Source: Saposhnikovia divaricata
Taxonomy: Eukaryota > Streptophyta > Magnoliopsida > Apiales > Apiaceae
Assembly: GCA_036435485.1 (NCBI GenBank)
Contig: CM071598.1
Span: 108,498,501 to 108,562,500, forward strand
Direction of reading: 5' to 3'
Length of the DNA stretch: 64,000 nucleotides
Below are positions 12,101-22,500 of this stretch, one piece after another (position 1 is the first letter of the stretch; every line of letters begins with the position of its first letter). Made by a program: the position numbers and the translations under genes. The notes beneath the pieces were generated by a model. That model was not told the DNA's origin. It ran no database searches and saw only the letters and a program-made list of their open reading frames with translations.

Positions 12101-12638
12101 GGTATAGGCCACCATGCCCTCTTTTCTCCTTGAAAAGTGGTGCAACTAGTTACTATTCCTCTTGCCCATTTGGTACTACTAGTTTGCTTTTCCTAACTAC
12201 TTAGTTGCATGGGACTTGCATGCAATACTACTCCTTGTATCATTATTCTTCCACCAATGCTTGTCACTTAATCTTTAATTCGTATCGTATCTTAATTAAT
12301 CTCTCGTAATAATATTTTGTCACGTAGAGATTTCCCTAGTAATTCCTTAAGTACTTAATTGTGTAAATTCCTCGAATATCCATAACTCCTCGTCATAATT
12401 CCTAATAAATCTTTTAATACTCCAATAATTCTCAAATCTCAAGTTTTATAATTCTTACTAACAATAAGACTCTTGCTTTCAACAACCTTCCCTTTATCTT
12501 ACATAGTGAATGCAACAACATAGTTTCTCAGACAATCAATTCCATTAAACAACAGGGATGACTAGAAAGGTTCCAAATTGACAATGCCACATGATATTAT
12601 ATAAAAGAAAATATTGCAAAAAAATTAGGGTTCTTACA
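9142..12638 (-). repeat. Gypsy C 5' LTR (3.5 kb)
   Basis: Minus-strand LTR bounded by TG...CA. It contains, in plus-strand order, an AC microsatellite (9262-9283), a GTGAGC/GCTCAGCAAG motif pair near 9617-9637 shared in style with the other gypsy LTRs, a short tandem array at 10001-10085, and a very AT-rich block at 10370-10450. Minus-strand transcription would be expected from the right half of the LTR (around 11.9-12.1 kb). No separate host gene was seen; ORFs here are short and unlike known proteins. Confidence 0.85.
10001..10085. repeat. Three ~29-bp tandem units in the gypsy C LTR
   Basis: GAAAACTACATCCGTAATCA followed by a variable CCTCG-type end is repeated three times with small changes (starts near 10001, 10029 and 10058). 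It sits in the U5-side half of the 5' LTR. Its function is unknown. Confidence 0.85.
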
Positions 12639-12832
12639 TTAATCCACCGCTTATAGTACTCCTTCTCACTTTCAGGAGCATCTTCAGCAGGCTGATCTGG
12701 CTTGGGTTCATAAGTACAAAATTTGTACTCCTCAGCAGTCAACACTATGTCCAAATTACGTTTCCATTCAATATAGTTTGGTCCAGTAAGTTTGTTATCC
12801 TAAATTATGGTGAATAGTGGATTAAAGCCCAT
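12639..12832 (-). pseudogene. gag: Copia 1 gag N-terminal part, cut by gypsy C
   Basis: Minus-strand start at 12832 (MGFNPLFTII), then one in-frame TAG near 12797-12800, then DNKLTGPNYIEWKRNLDIVL and TAEEYKFCTYEPKPDQ, ending EYYKRWI at the insertion. LTGxNYxxWxxN is typical of the N terminus of Ty1/copia gag. The frame rejoins the part at 7381 with a single TTAAT, reading RWI then KVDEMSRC. Besides the insertion, the stop codon disables the N terminus. Confidence 0.85.
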
Positions 12833-12960
12833 AATGATCTAATCCTGAGAATCATATATGTAACACATAATCAGAGGGTTGCACAAATCTTAAAACCTAT
12901 TGATTTCCTCTAACAATTAATTAAAATTAATGCACTAATATTTAAACACCATAAGTATCT

Positions 12961-13391
12961 GGTACGCCACGATGGGTGACATATATACCAATTAAATTCG
13001 TTTAAATATTACTTCGGTCCTATTACTAAATAATACGCCACGTTAGGGTGGACTATATATTATTTTTTATAGCTAAGTGTATACCATTTTCAAATATTAA
13101 ATTAGTCAAACCAAATACATCCGTTTGATATATTAATGGATAATTCCCAGATCTCAGAGGAGTCACGACGGCCTCGCTTAATACCCAATTCCTAGACAGA
13201 ATTCTCCACAGTCAACATCAAAAAGAGTATTCAGTTTTCGTAACGAATTCTATGAAACTTGGTACGTCACGTTAGAGTAATCTATATACCTTTCAATATT
13301 CGTAATTTAATTTAATAATTTTGTTGTAGTAATTTCTACAATCTTTTAAAACACCGTAAATAGTACGCCACGTTAGGTGATCATATATACC
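12961..13391 (-). repeat. Four dispersed ~30-bp repeats in the copia 1 leader
   Basis: Units at 12961-12989, 13032-13061, 13261-13290 and 13362-13391 share TACGCCACG, a variable GTTAGGGTGA-type centre and ATATATACC. The spacing is irregular (about 70-230 bp), so they are dispersed rather than strictly tandem. They lie between primer site and gag, where packaging and translation signals occur in LTR elements, but no function can be assigned from sequence. Confidence 0.8.
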
Positions 13392-13838
13392 ATCTACATT
13401 ATTTAAAAGGTTATATTACATACAAAATAATGGAGACTGTGGGATTTAACTCCTAATTAATTCCCTCACCCACTTAGAATTTTTTAGTAAAAAATATTGA
13501 GGAATTTTAAAATTAAATAGGGCCTATGTCGTTACAATTATGTCTAACATGCATTCAAAATACACACATAATTTAACAACATAAAGCATTTAATTAAAGC
13601 AATAAATAAAAAATCTATGTCCATATCGTCCTAATTATGTTAAACATGCAATTAAAAATTACACACATAATTAACAACACACATAATAATTATTTAATGC
13701 AATAATTAAAAATTAAATGACGGAATTAAGAATCAAAATAATAATTAAATCCACTATTATGGCCCCAAAATAATTTACTGCAGCTTCGAAACAAGCCACA
13801 CTGTTGACCATGCATGCATCTGCTGAGGAAAAAAATTG

Positions 13839-13998
13839 CTGCCTTCCAGCGCCAGTCACGCATGTTCAGCCTGTGTTACTGCCTTCCAGAGTCAGTTGCG
13901 CAGGCGCTGTGTGCGTTACTGCCTTCCAGGGTCTGTTGCGCAGGTGCTTCCTGCGTTACCCTCCAGATCAGACTGTTGTGCAGGCGCTACCTGCGTTA
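13839..13998. repeat. Four 40-bp tandem units
   Basis: Units start at 13839, 13879, 13919 and 13959. Each has CTGCCTTCCAG (last copy CCCTCCAG) at its start, TTGCGCAGGCGCT in the middle and CTGCGTTA at its end. The period is 40 bp. The array is GC-rich compared with the surrounding leader. Confidence 0.9.
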
Positions 13999-14448
13999 CT
14001 CTCTCCAATTGCTTCCTCTGCCGCCAGTTGCTTCTGTTTTTTCTGACACCAACAGTAAATTCAACAACAACCACAATCAGCAACGCAACGGAATTAAAAA
14101 CGACTCCGTTTTGGTTTCCGGTCGCACATAATTGTTACAAAATACCCGGATTTATACAAAATCCATCAAACAATTACATAAAAAATAGATCTAATACAAA
14201 AATAATTTTGTAAAATCTATTCTAACACGATCAACCCTCGTGTTTACATCCACGATAAACCACGTGGAAACCAAACAAAATTAACCACGATTAAACCACG
14301 TGGGATCCAATCACATAATTATAAAAAAACATGGCCATAATAGTGGATAACAACCTGCAAAACAGAATATACAAGCCTACCACTATATACATGAAAATAT
14401 AATTACGACATGGACATCATATCAAAAATCACAGAACCATAGAACCAG

Positions 14449-14460
14449 GCTCTGATACCA
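14449..14460 (-). promoter_or_regulatory. Copia 1 primer binding site
   Basis: The minus strand reads TGGTATCAGAGC two bases inside the end of the LTR. This is a perfect initiator-Met tRNA-type site and fixes the element's orientation and LTR boundary. Confidence 0.9.
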
Positions 14461-14833
14461 ATTGTTGGGACAATCAGATCGTGTTCTTGCAATTTATGAC
14501 ACAATAAATTAACGAGTACGAACAGAAAATTAACCATAATCGCTACGGCGCAAGCGATTCAAGTCCACGTCTTCTGCTGTATTCCTTGATTCCCCTTTAG
14601 CGAAGTGTGGCCTTCGTGCTCCCAAGTTTTGCCTCTCTTCTTGTTTCAAGGTGGCTACCTTCCAAAAACCATAATCTGTTTTTCAACCAACCTCAGCAAG
14701 AGAGAATAGGAATATATATAGGCTACAGTAGGGATCGTGGATAATTAGGTTAGGTCTCCCAATGACATTCTGGGCCTAGCCCAATGTCATTAAATATTAA
14801 TTCACTCAACTAAAGAATTAACTAGCATTAAAA

Positions 14834-14850
14834 CCCGTGCGAGGCACGGG
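14834..14850 (-). repeat. Helitron 3' terminal hairpin
   Basis: CCCGTGC-GAG-GCACGGG, a perfect 7-bp stem with a 3-base loop, eight bases from the CTAG end. In Helitrons this hairpin acts as the termination signal of rolling-circle transposition. Confidence 0.85.
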
Positions 14851-15819
14851 CCGCTAGCTTAAATTGTATTTTTTAATTAAACTATTCATGATCAATATTG
14901 TTTGAAATATGTGATTGATTTTCATACAGTTCTTCTTGTTACTGGCATATGTGGTTATTGTATACTTACTTAAATATGTTCAAGTTTGTACTTTGGAAAT
15001 TAATACGAGTAGTATTGATAGCAACCATGTAAGTTTTTAATTTTGTTGTGGGTCATAGAATATAATTTGAGTGTTCTATGGGTGTTGTCTAAATAAGACT
15101 ATTTTTCAGAGCACCTACAATCCCAAAATTTCTTCAAAAATGATGCATCCATTTAGCTGGACCTCCAATAGTATTCAAGGTAGAAACTTAATAATCTTCA
15201 AGATGTTGCATTCTAAGAGTGTAGGTTTCAGTCCTGATTCTAATCAAAAACTTCGTAAATCTTCTAAAACGCTTCTCAGGTCTTGCGTTTTTACTTCTTA
15301 AAACTACATTTCTAACTCTTTTATTTGTTTTATTCTAATTTCTTTATTTTAATCATTCTTTGCCTTTATCTCTCTTCCGGTGTCCGTCTGACTTTCATTG
15401 AGTTACCTCCATAAATAATATATAATATATGATACTTTTTTTCTAGAAAATGTCATATTTTAAATTGAACATTGACTAATTTGTATGTAAAAGGTAATGT
15501 GTTATTTGTAGGATTCATCTTTTTAAAGCCAAATATTTTTACGACCCGAATAGTTTCACTACTAATTATTGTATCTTTTTTAGTAATATACAAATTTCAT
15601 TTTACGTTAACACCTCAATATTTTTTATTCTAATATAGTGTTAGATAATACCCATTATATTAATTATAATATCGTTTTATAACCCAATTGTGTATTTTAC
15701 GTAATTCTTTAATCGATAAATGATAACCGTTAAAGAGTCCATAGCTCATTTAAAATCCAGTAATATTTCATCAATATCACACACATACATATTGTGTGTG
15801 TGATTTAAAATAAATTTGA

Positions 15820-15885
15820 ATGTGTGGTCTATTGGTATGAAGATGCACCATTTAACTCGGTGATCGAAGTTCGATTACCATTGAA
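15820..15885 (+). ncRNA. tRNA-like (SINE-head-like) segment 1, low confidence
   Basis: TGGTCTATTGG (15825) resembles an RNA polymerase III A box and GTTCGATTACC (15869) a B box, about 44 bases apart as in tRNA genes. No acceptor stem or CCA-compatible 3' end was recognised, so it is not a working tRNA gene. It could be the head of an old SINE or chance similarity. It lies within the Helitron. Confidence 0.3.
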
Positions 15886-16035
15886 AATAATGCTTCTATA
15901 TATAAATAAGAACTTACGGGTAAATTGGCGCTTTCAAATCAATAATAAAAGTACTTTAATTATTGACTTGATCTTATATTTAATATTTTTCATAAAGAAT
16001 ACATTATGCATTTCATATTTTTTCTTTATATAAAG

Positions 16036-16108
16036 CTAAATATTGCCCCCGCTTAAGCGGTACACATGAAGATATCATGTGTATTATTGAAAACACATAT
16101 ATAGATGA
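16036..16108. repeat. Two short perfect palindromes
   Basis: CCGCTTAAGCGG near 16050 is a 12-bp palindrome. Just to the right, ACACATGA and TCATGTGT form an 8-bp inverted repeat with a 5-base spacer. They resemble Helitron-type terminal hairpins, but no CTRR lies at the right distance. They are inside the 14822-16595 Helitron and may be traces of an older one. Confidence 0.5.
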
Positions 16109-16387
16109 GTGCCTAGTTTGTTTAAGGGAATTATAGTTATATAGTAATTTTTTATTATTATTATGTTGATTATTATTGTTATTATAATTTTATAATATAA
16201 TCAAACTATATATTATGTATCAATAATTGATATTTTGATATAATATATTATAGTTCAAATCAATAAATGTAAAAGTAAAATCATGACAAAAAATTGTTAA
16301 TGTGTCGCAATAATTAAAATAATAGATATTTATTTCACTCAAACAATACACACATCCATCTATAATGTTTATGATTTAGAACATATG

Positions 16388-16455
16388 TGATTGAGTGGTG
16401 TAGTGGTAGAAAGATTTGTTAATTAACATGGAGACCCAAGATCAATTCCCACCAA
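16388..16455 (+). ncRNA. tRNA-like (SINE-head-like) segment 2, low confidence
   Basis: TGGTGTAGTGG (16396) matches the A-box pattern and GATCAATTCC (16440) fits the B-box consensus GWTCRANNC. The spacing is tRNA-like. No cloverleaf with a paired acceptor stem was found. It is probably a tRNA-derived SINE head or remnant inside the Helitron. Confidence 0.35.
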
Positions 16456-17376
16456 CCACAATTTTTTCAAAAAATTGAGAATAGAGGGATAAATTAGTAA
16501 TTTCAAGAGATGAGGGCTAAATTGGACATTTCAAATGCATTAAAAAGTCTCAAGAATTTTATCTTGTGTCGGTGTATTATATATATAATAGAAGATAGAT
16601 ATTTGCATTACCTTTCCTAATACCGCAATTTAATTAATTAATTCGGTTCCAATATTATTTGCTTATTACATTCCCCATGTTTAAAATATCGCATGTTCAT
16701 TAATTAAATAAATTACTGATGTAATTTAATTAATATCTCTTATCCTTGATTATCCACTCAACCTTTATTTAATTATGCTGGAATAAATCCACCTGCAGGG
16801 TTTCATATAATTAAATCTTTTTGAGCTTTCAAGAGGACATCATTAACCCAAATATTATCAGGACATGGATTCTTTTTATAAATAATATTCACCATGTATA
16901 TAATTTCATCACCCAAAATATATTGATATAATTCAAAAGAATTATTTCATATATAAATCAAAGCATGTAAATAATATACATTTGTCAATTACTATATCGG
17001 GATTAAGAACCTAATCCTTAATAATAATATAGAATCTTAGTTCTCCTTCTTAATCAGTATAAGGGAACAATTCAAAATTTGATCCTGTTCAATATACATA
17101 AAGTATACTAGTATTATTTATTAGTCAATCTAAACTAATCTAAATAATACTACAACCATACCAGTGGATTGTCCAACACCACCTGTGCTGTGAACCTTAT
17201 TATATTATATATACCGTATTTAACAATTTAATATTCTGTATCCCATTTGATACTAGATTGTCCACAATATATAATATCAGACAACATGTAAACATTCAGA
17301 TGATTCTCAATGAAACTGGGCCAGAAATAAATGTATATATTTCAAATAAATATTTTCAGTATACACTAACAGTTAC

Positions 17377-17859
17377 ATCTATATATAAGAGGATTGATCG
17401 GTTAATAGTGTGTTAAGGTCACTGACAACAAGCTACTTCAATACGATGAAATTTCCATTTTTCTTGAATTTATATGTAAATATTCATTTGTCATGGGTTT
17501 GAATGCTTCTAAACTTATAACTTAAGATTTATTATATCACTCACTCATAAGTTTCTTATTTCTTATTATTATCCTTAATATAATTTATCCATTGCGCCGG
17601 GAAAAAATTTATAAACAAGCTTTTGAGACCTTTGAGTGCAATAATGGCTACACAACATTTCGATCTAGACCGGTAAATTAAACTGGACCGGGTCTATCAG
17701 TCCAAGACCTAGACCAGATCGTATATAAGCGATCCGGTCTCCGATCCTTCAAATCAAACATTCGATTTTCGATAAAGTCTAGTCCAAACCCTGAAAAAAT
17801 ATGGATCGGACCAAAGTTTGTGTATATACTTATTTATATTACTTTACTTTTATGTAACA
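17377..17859. other. Unassigned sequence between copia 1 and the second Helitron end
   Basis: No coding region. It starts TCTATATATAAGAGGATTG right after ...TTACA, which resembles a plus-strand Helitron 5' end (TC after A), but no matching 3' end was found. 17660-17820 is rich in repeated GGTCYRGAYC-type words (for example CTGGACCGGGTCT, GATCCGGTCT, GGATCGGACC). A similar stretch occurs at 63650-63770, which suggests a shared degenerate repeat family. Confidence 0.4.
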
Positions 17860-17890
17860 CTAGCGTTCTACCCGTGCTACGCACCGAATG
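17860..17890 (-). mobile_element. Orphan Helitron 3' end
   Basis: On the minus strand the sequence runs through CGGTGCGTAGCACGGG (imperfect hairpin), then TAGAACG, CTAG and T. This is the Helitron 3' pattern in the same orientation as the complete Helitron at 14822. The 5' end should lie to the right, but I could not identify one before the inverted-repeat arm. Confidence 0.5.
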
Positions 17891-18835
17891 GTAAAATTAA
17901 TTAATTAAAATAAACATATTATTTTAATCATAATTTAGAAAAAAAAATTTCATTAAAATTCAAGTATAAAATAATCTTCAATTTATACCAATTGCATTAA
18001 TATCAATATTATCAAACAATTATCATAACATTCACATTCCAGCTCAAACAGACTATGCCCATCTTTATTATTTTTTATTAATTTTATTTTTTATTTGATT
18101 TCTCTCATTTTTGAAAATCTTTCAACCAAGTTCGTAAGTTTTTTACCCATATTTTAAGTTTTGTTCGTTGAAAATTTTGGTATATTTAAATGTACAGTAC
18201 AGTGGGTTTCTATAATTTTTATTATATTAATACATTCAAAATATTTGCATGGATCCCGATCAATTTTTCGAATATATATTAAAAATTCATTAATACTTAT
18301 TTCTAACGACCGCTATAAATTATTAGATTGTCTCAGAGCGATATGAGAAAGGATCAATACTATGAAAATTCATTAAACGAACGTAGTTATGATAAAGAAA
18401 AACTTTCATTTAATATCGTTTTCTATGTGTTTGTTCAATATCATTTTTATAAATTTTATGTTCTTTTATTAGTGAAGTGATTTACTATAGAAAAATAAAC
18501 ATTATCAATTAACCAAACAAATCCAATATATCTCATTCTTTGAGTAAGATATGATTGTTAGAGTTTATGGTTATAATTTGAAATTATTTTATGTAATATT
18601 TTAGATGTAAGACATATAATTTATTTATTTTTATTCAAATATTTCATTAGAAATAATCAATACTAATTTAGTAATTAGAACTTCTATTTCTCAATCTCAA
18701 ATTTTATTTATATATTTAAGATGTGATTTTTTTTACTTTACATAGAATTTCATTTATGTTGTATACAAAGAAATTTTAGTTTTAACATATATTAAATTTT
18801 ATTCAGTATGTTAAATCGTATAATATGTTATATTT
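17891..18835. other. AT-rich sequence without recognisable features
   Basis: No gene and no conserved ORF; the longest ORF (18161-18346) looks incidental. It may include the body of the orphan Helitron or the outer part of the large inverted-repeat element. Confidence 0.5.
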
Positions 18836-19560
18836 GAATACTTAATTTAATCATTTTAATTTTTAATTTTTAATTATTATATAAATAAAATTAATATTGT
18901 TTGCGTGTAACAATTATTTTAATTTTGACTACATTATTACTAATTTTGGATACCAAAAAAAATCAGATCTAATCCAAAATCTAACGAATTTGGTTTTGAA
19001 TATAGAGTTTTGGATTTGGATTTATTTTTAAAGTCCAAAAATATTTGGAATGGGTTTGGATTTTATAAAATTCGGATCAAACCCAACCCGTTTTCATCCC
19101 TATGCGTAAAATAAGATATTTGAAAATGAGTATCACCTATCTTTTTTCTATTTGACTAACATGTTAAAATAGAAAACTGTACATGAAATTAAAATCAAAT
19201 GTGTAATATATAAACACGTAATCACATTATTATATATATTTCATTGTAATTTAATTATCAGGTTAAAAAACATGAAATTCATTTTCGTTTAATAGTGAGA
19301 TATTTTTTTGACATATATTAAAAGAAAGTGCTTACGTAGATCCGAAAAATCGTTTATGTTGTGTACATTCATGTCATCTGTCTTTGGGATCTTGCATGAA
19401 AATGACATGAAATTATTTTGTGTACCCAAAATTCGAACACAAAATGCTACTAAATTACACAATTTTTTTTTGGTACACGATACAAAAATATTATGCGAAA
19501 AGAAAAAATATGATAATTACATGTAATGTCACTCTTTGCTAAAGTTATCTAAGTATTTTA
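18836..19560 (+). repeat. Left arm of the long inverted repeat (outer part)
   Basis: Matches, in reverse, 35966-36745. It contains a GGTTTGGAT/AATCCAAA-rich block (18960-19090) and a later block with TGTGTACCCAAAATTCGAACAC. It ends exactly at the TTTTA duplicated by gypsy A. The ORF at 19308-19526 is incidental. Confidence 0.7.
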
Positions 19561-22500
19561 TGTAATGCCCTGGAAAATCACGTACTTTTTAAATGTTTAT
19601 TTATTATTAATTAAGGACCCTATTATTTGGATATTGTTGAGAAGGTGAAATATGTGGATGTAACGCCCTAAAAAATCGCGTACTTTTTAAATGTTTATTC
19701 ATTATTAATTAAGGACCCTATTATTTGGATATTGTTGAGAAGGTGAAATATGTGTGACATTATATTTATGTGCTTATATGATGAATTATGTGTGCCGTGT
19801 AAGTGCGTATATTTTATTTGCAATTTTTGGATGATTAAAATTTATTTAAAAAATGCATTATTGATCTTCTAAGAATTTTATAAAATCATCGGAGTTATTA
19901 AAAATCATGAAATCTTTTGTGTTATTATCTTTATGAAATTACTTAGTTTTTAAAATTATTAGGAGAATTATTTTGGGTGTTTAAGTATTTTAAAATAATT
20001 TTAAGAGTTATGTTCCATTTAAAGGTTCAAAACTTGCAAATTTCATATTTAATTTGTTTTTTTATCCTAAAAATATTTTAAAAATATGGGGAGATAAATA
20101 ATTTCATTCTCTACATTTTAAAAATGAAATTTGGATTTTTCCCAATTATTACCTATTTATTTCTTATTTTACGAGATGGATTTTAATTGTTTGTAAATCG
20201 GAAATTGTTGGTGAATATATTGAAATACCCCTGCCTTTTTTTTTTATCCCCAAATCCTTAAATCCCGAATTGCTTTTATCAGCCGTGCTCTTGTTGAAGA
20301 CTCTCGACCCATCTCTAAAATTCTCGAGCTCTCTTTACTCTCTCTAACATCCTTGACTATCTCTCTCTCTCTCTTCGGCTCATCTTGTTTTGGTGATTCT
20401 CATGGTCAATTAAACCCCTCCCTCTCCTCTCCTGCAACCTAAGCTACGTGTGTGTTCGTGTGCAATTAAATCGTGTCTATATGTCGCGTTAGTGATGAAA
20501 TCGGAGTGCGTGTGTGTATTGGGTGTGTATGTACGCTGTGTGTGTGGCTTCCTTGCGATTCTGTTGAAATCACCGTGAATCTCTTGTTTCTCCTATTATG
20601 AGTCGATTCCAAGCTTTATTGTGATACTGCAGTGTTTTTGGGTGAGTAATTGCTGCGCGTGTGTGTAATCGTGTGTGTGTAAATCGTGTCTATATGTCGC
20701 GTTAGTGATGAAATCGGAGTGCGTGTGTGTATTTGGTGTGTATGTACGCTGTGTGTGTGGCTTCCTTGCGATTCTGTTGAAATCACCGTGAATCTCTTGT
20801 TTCTCCTATTATGAGTCGATTCCAAGCTTTATTGTGATACTGCAGTGTTTTTGGGTGAGTAATTGCTGCGTGTGTGTGTAATCGTGCGTGTGTGACTCGT
20901 GTGTATATACATGGCGTGTGTGTGTGTGCGCGCGTTACCGTTAGTTGCGGCTATGTTGCCTCGACTTGCGAGTTATGGGGTGTGTGTGTGGGGATTTCAG
21001 TGTGTGTATAATTCATGCGCGTGTGTGTGGTATGTGTTGTATCGAGTGGGTATGTATGGAGTTTCTTGAGCTCCTGGTTCTTCTTTTTGAGTAAGCCGAT
21101 GATGGGTTCATTGTTAATGTGGTGTTGTAGTCCAGTTCAATTATTGCTGGTTGCCGTGTATATCCATATTATTATTGCGTGTAGTTATTCTTGTATAATC
21201 GTGAATGAATATAAATTGCCTTGCTGGGTTCTATGAGTATTTGATGATTATACTCGATTTGGGTTGTGCTGCTGTTACGCGTGATTTTACTTGTTAATCG
21301 GTGGAAACTCGTGTTGGAAGCCCCAAAAGAGGAACCCCAAACTTTTGCCGCCACCGACGAGGAACTCTGGTGAGTCGGTGGTGGGACCAATGATAAAATT
21401 GAGGTCCCTAATTTGTAAATTAATTTTAGTTCGGTAGATTGATTATGTATGGAATTTTATTGTTATTTGAATATTTGATTTTATTCGAATTATATGATGG
21501 ATGTGGTAAATTTTAATTCGTCCGTTATAAATTTAATGTTGATTATTGGTATATAGACGGTTAAAGAAATAAATGTTGTTTATTTTGGTGTCGGCTGTGT
21601 CCGACTGGTTGTATACCCGTACAAAGGGGATGTTGTCAAAATTTTCTAAAAATATTATTTACATTTTCTCGAGTATAACCTATATGTTACTAGTGGAATA
21701 ATATTCGAATTACGTGAATTGTTGTAGTTAGGAAGTACAAATTAGATGTTAATTAGAGGATTATTCGGTGGTAGTTGTGTAAGCATGTATTGTGGGTTTT
21801 ATTTGGTAGATTAAATAAGTATATGTTTGATTTTTAAGTGTTTACATGGATTTATAATTTAAGTTTCAATTGTTAATTTAATTTTGAGATATTAAATTAT
21901 AAATGGTTTTCGCCAACGTGTGGTGGTGGAATTTTGAATCGTGAAAGTATACATGTTAAGTGTAGAGATTAAATACGAGATTTTCTGATAACCAGTAATA
22001 TTAATAACTTGTATCCGAAAAGTGATTGGGAATTATGAGTTTGATTTGTATTGGCAGTGGATAAGAGAATTAATGGTTTGAGTTGATTGTATTCCAATAG
22101 GTTAGACGATATTTTAAAGGAGGTGCTGTCCAATTTTTATTGGAATTATTTTATGATTCTTATGGTATTTTTATAAAGATTATTGGTGTGCAAGTGTGAT
22201 ATTTGATATAAGATATAAGTATAAGTCGATAATACGTGTTACGTGCTTATGTGGCTTATATGATTGTACTAAATTATTCTACGAGTATAATGAATATATA
22301 CTATATGTGCTAAGTTGTAAAGCGTTATAGGACGCGTTTGGGTAGAATTGAGTTAGACGATTAAGGTTATAAGCGTATTGAAATAGTACTTTATCTATAT
22401 ATAGGTACGAATAGGAGGTCGACTAAGAGCTAGTGCACGTGTAGATGGAATCTCGAGGAGGGAGATAATTATCGGAATTGACGAGTGTGCTCGTGTAAAG

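Larger units (their letters stand above)
7382..12638 (-). mobile_element. Gypsy C: Ty3/gypsy element with internal deletion
   Basis: A minus-strand element inserted in copia 1 gag. The target duplication TTAAT is present on both sides (7377-7381 and 12639-12643). The ends are TGTGACGCC at 7382 and ...GGGTTCTTACA at 12638, so on the minus strand it runs TGTAAG...GTCACA. It holds a 3.5-kb 5' LTR (9142-12638), a gag/protease (8920-7439), and then only 57 bp of the 3' LTR end (7382-7438). Everything from the end of protease through integrase and most of the 3' LTR is deleted. Copia gag reads on across the excised insertion, which supports the boundaries. Confidence 0.9.
12833..14448 (-). other. 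Copia 1 untranslated leader with internal repeats
   Basis: A 1.6-kb stretch between the primer site and gag, with no conserved protein on either strand. It contains four dispersed copies of a GTACGCCACGTTAG...ATATATACC motif (12961, 13032, 13261, 13362) and four 40-bp tandem units at 13839-13998. The overlapping ORFs in all three plus-strand frames at 13.8-14.2 kb arise from that 40-bp period and are not genes. Confidence 0.7.
14822..16595 (-). mobile_element. Non-autonomous Helitron inside the copia 1 LTR
   Basis: On the minus strand it starts TCTTCTATTATATATATAAT at 16595 and ends at CTAG (14825-14822). The hairpin CCCGTGCCTCGCACGGG (7-bp perfect stem) lies eight bases before CTAG. The bases just outside are A on the 5' side and T on the 3' side, the expected Helitron A/T target, with no target duplication. 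At 1774 bp it has no Rep/helicase ORF, so it must have relied on an autonomous partner. It contains two tRNA-like segments and two small palindromes, listed separately. Confidence 0.85.
6545..17371 (-). mobile_element. Copia 1: truncated Ty1/copia element with two nested insertions
   Basis: Minus-strand element. Its 5' LTR is 14463-17371, its primer site 14449-14460, its leader 12833-14448, and its gag starts near 12832. Gag is interrupted by gypsy C and resumes at 7381. The coding sequence stops inside the protease near 6550-6600, where it meets a plus-strand copia LTR, so RT, RNase H, integrase and the 3' LTR are absent. The 5' LTR contains a Helitron. Five bases beyond the LTR (GTTAC, 17372-17376) could be the target duplication, but the partner is lost. 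Confidence 0.8.
14463..17371 (-). repeat. Copia 1 5' LTR, interrupted by a Helitron
   Basis: On the minus strand the LTR runs from TGTTAGTGTATAC (17371) to ...TCCCAACA (14463). Removing the inserted Helitron leaves about 1135 bp. The right-hand part (16596-17371) is AT-rich with no ORF. The other LTR of the element is missing, so divergence cannot be used for age. Confidence 0.85.

Noticed and set aside
13804..14213. Three overlapping Cys/Leu-rich ORFs that could suggest a small secreted peptide
   Set aside because: They are generated by the 40-bp tandem repeat, which opens all three frames, and no single frame is favoured.
16388..16455. A functional tRNA gene
   Set aside because: A- and B-box-like words are present but no acceptor stem or full cloverleaf could be drawn.
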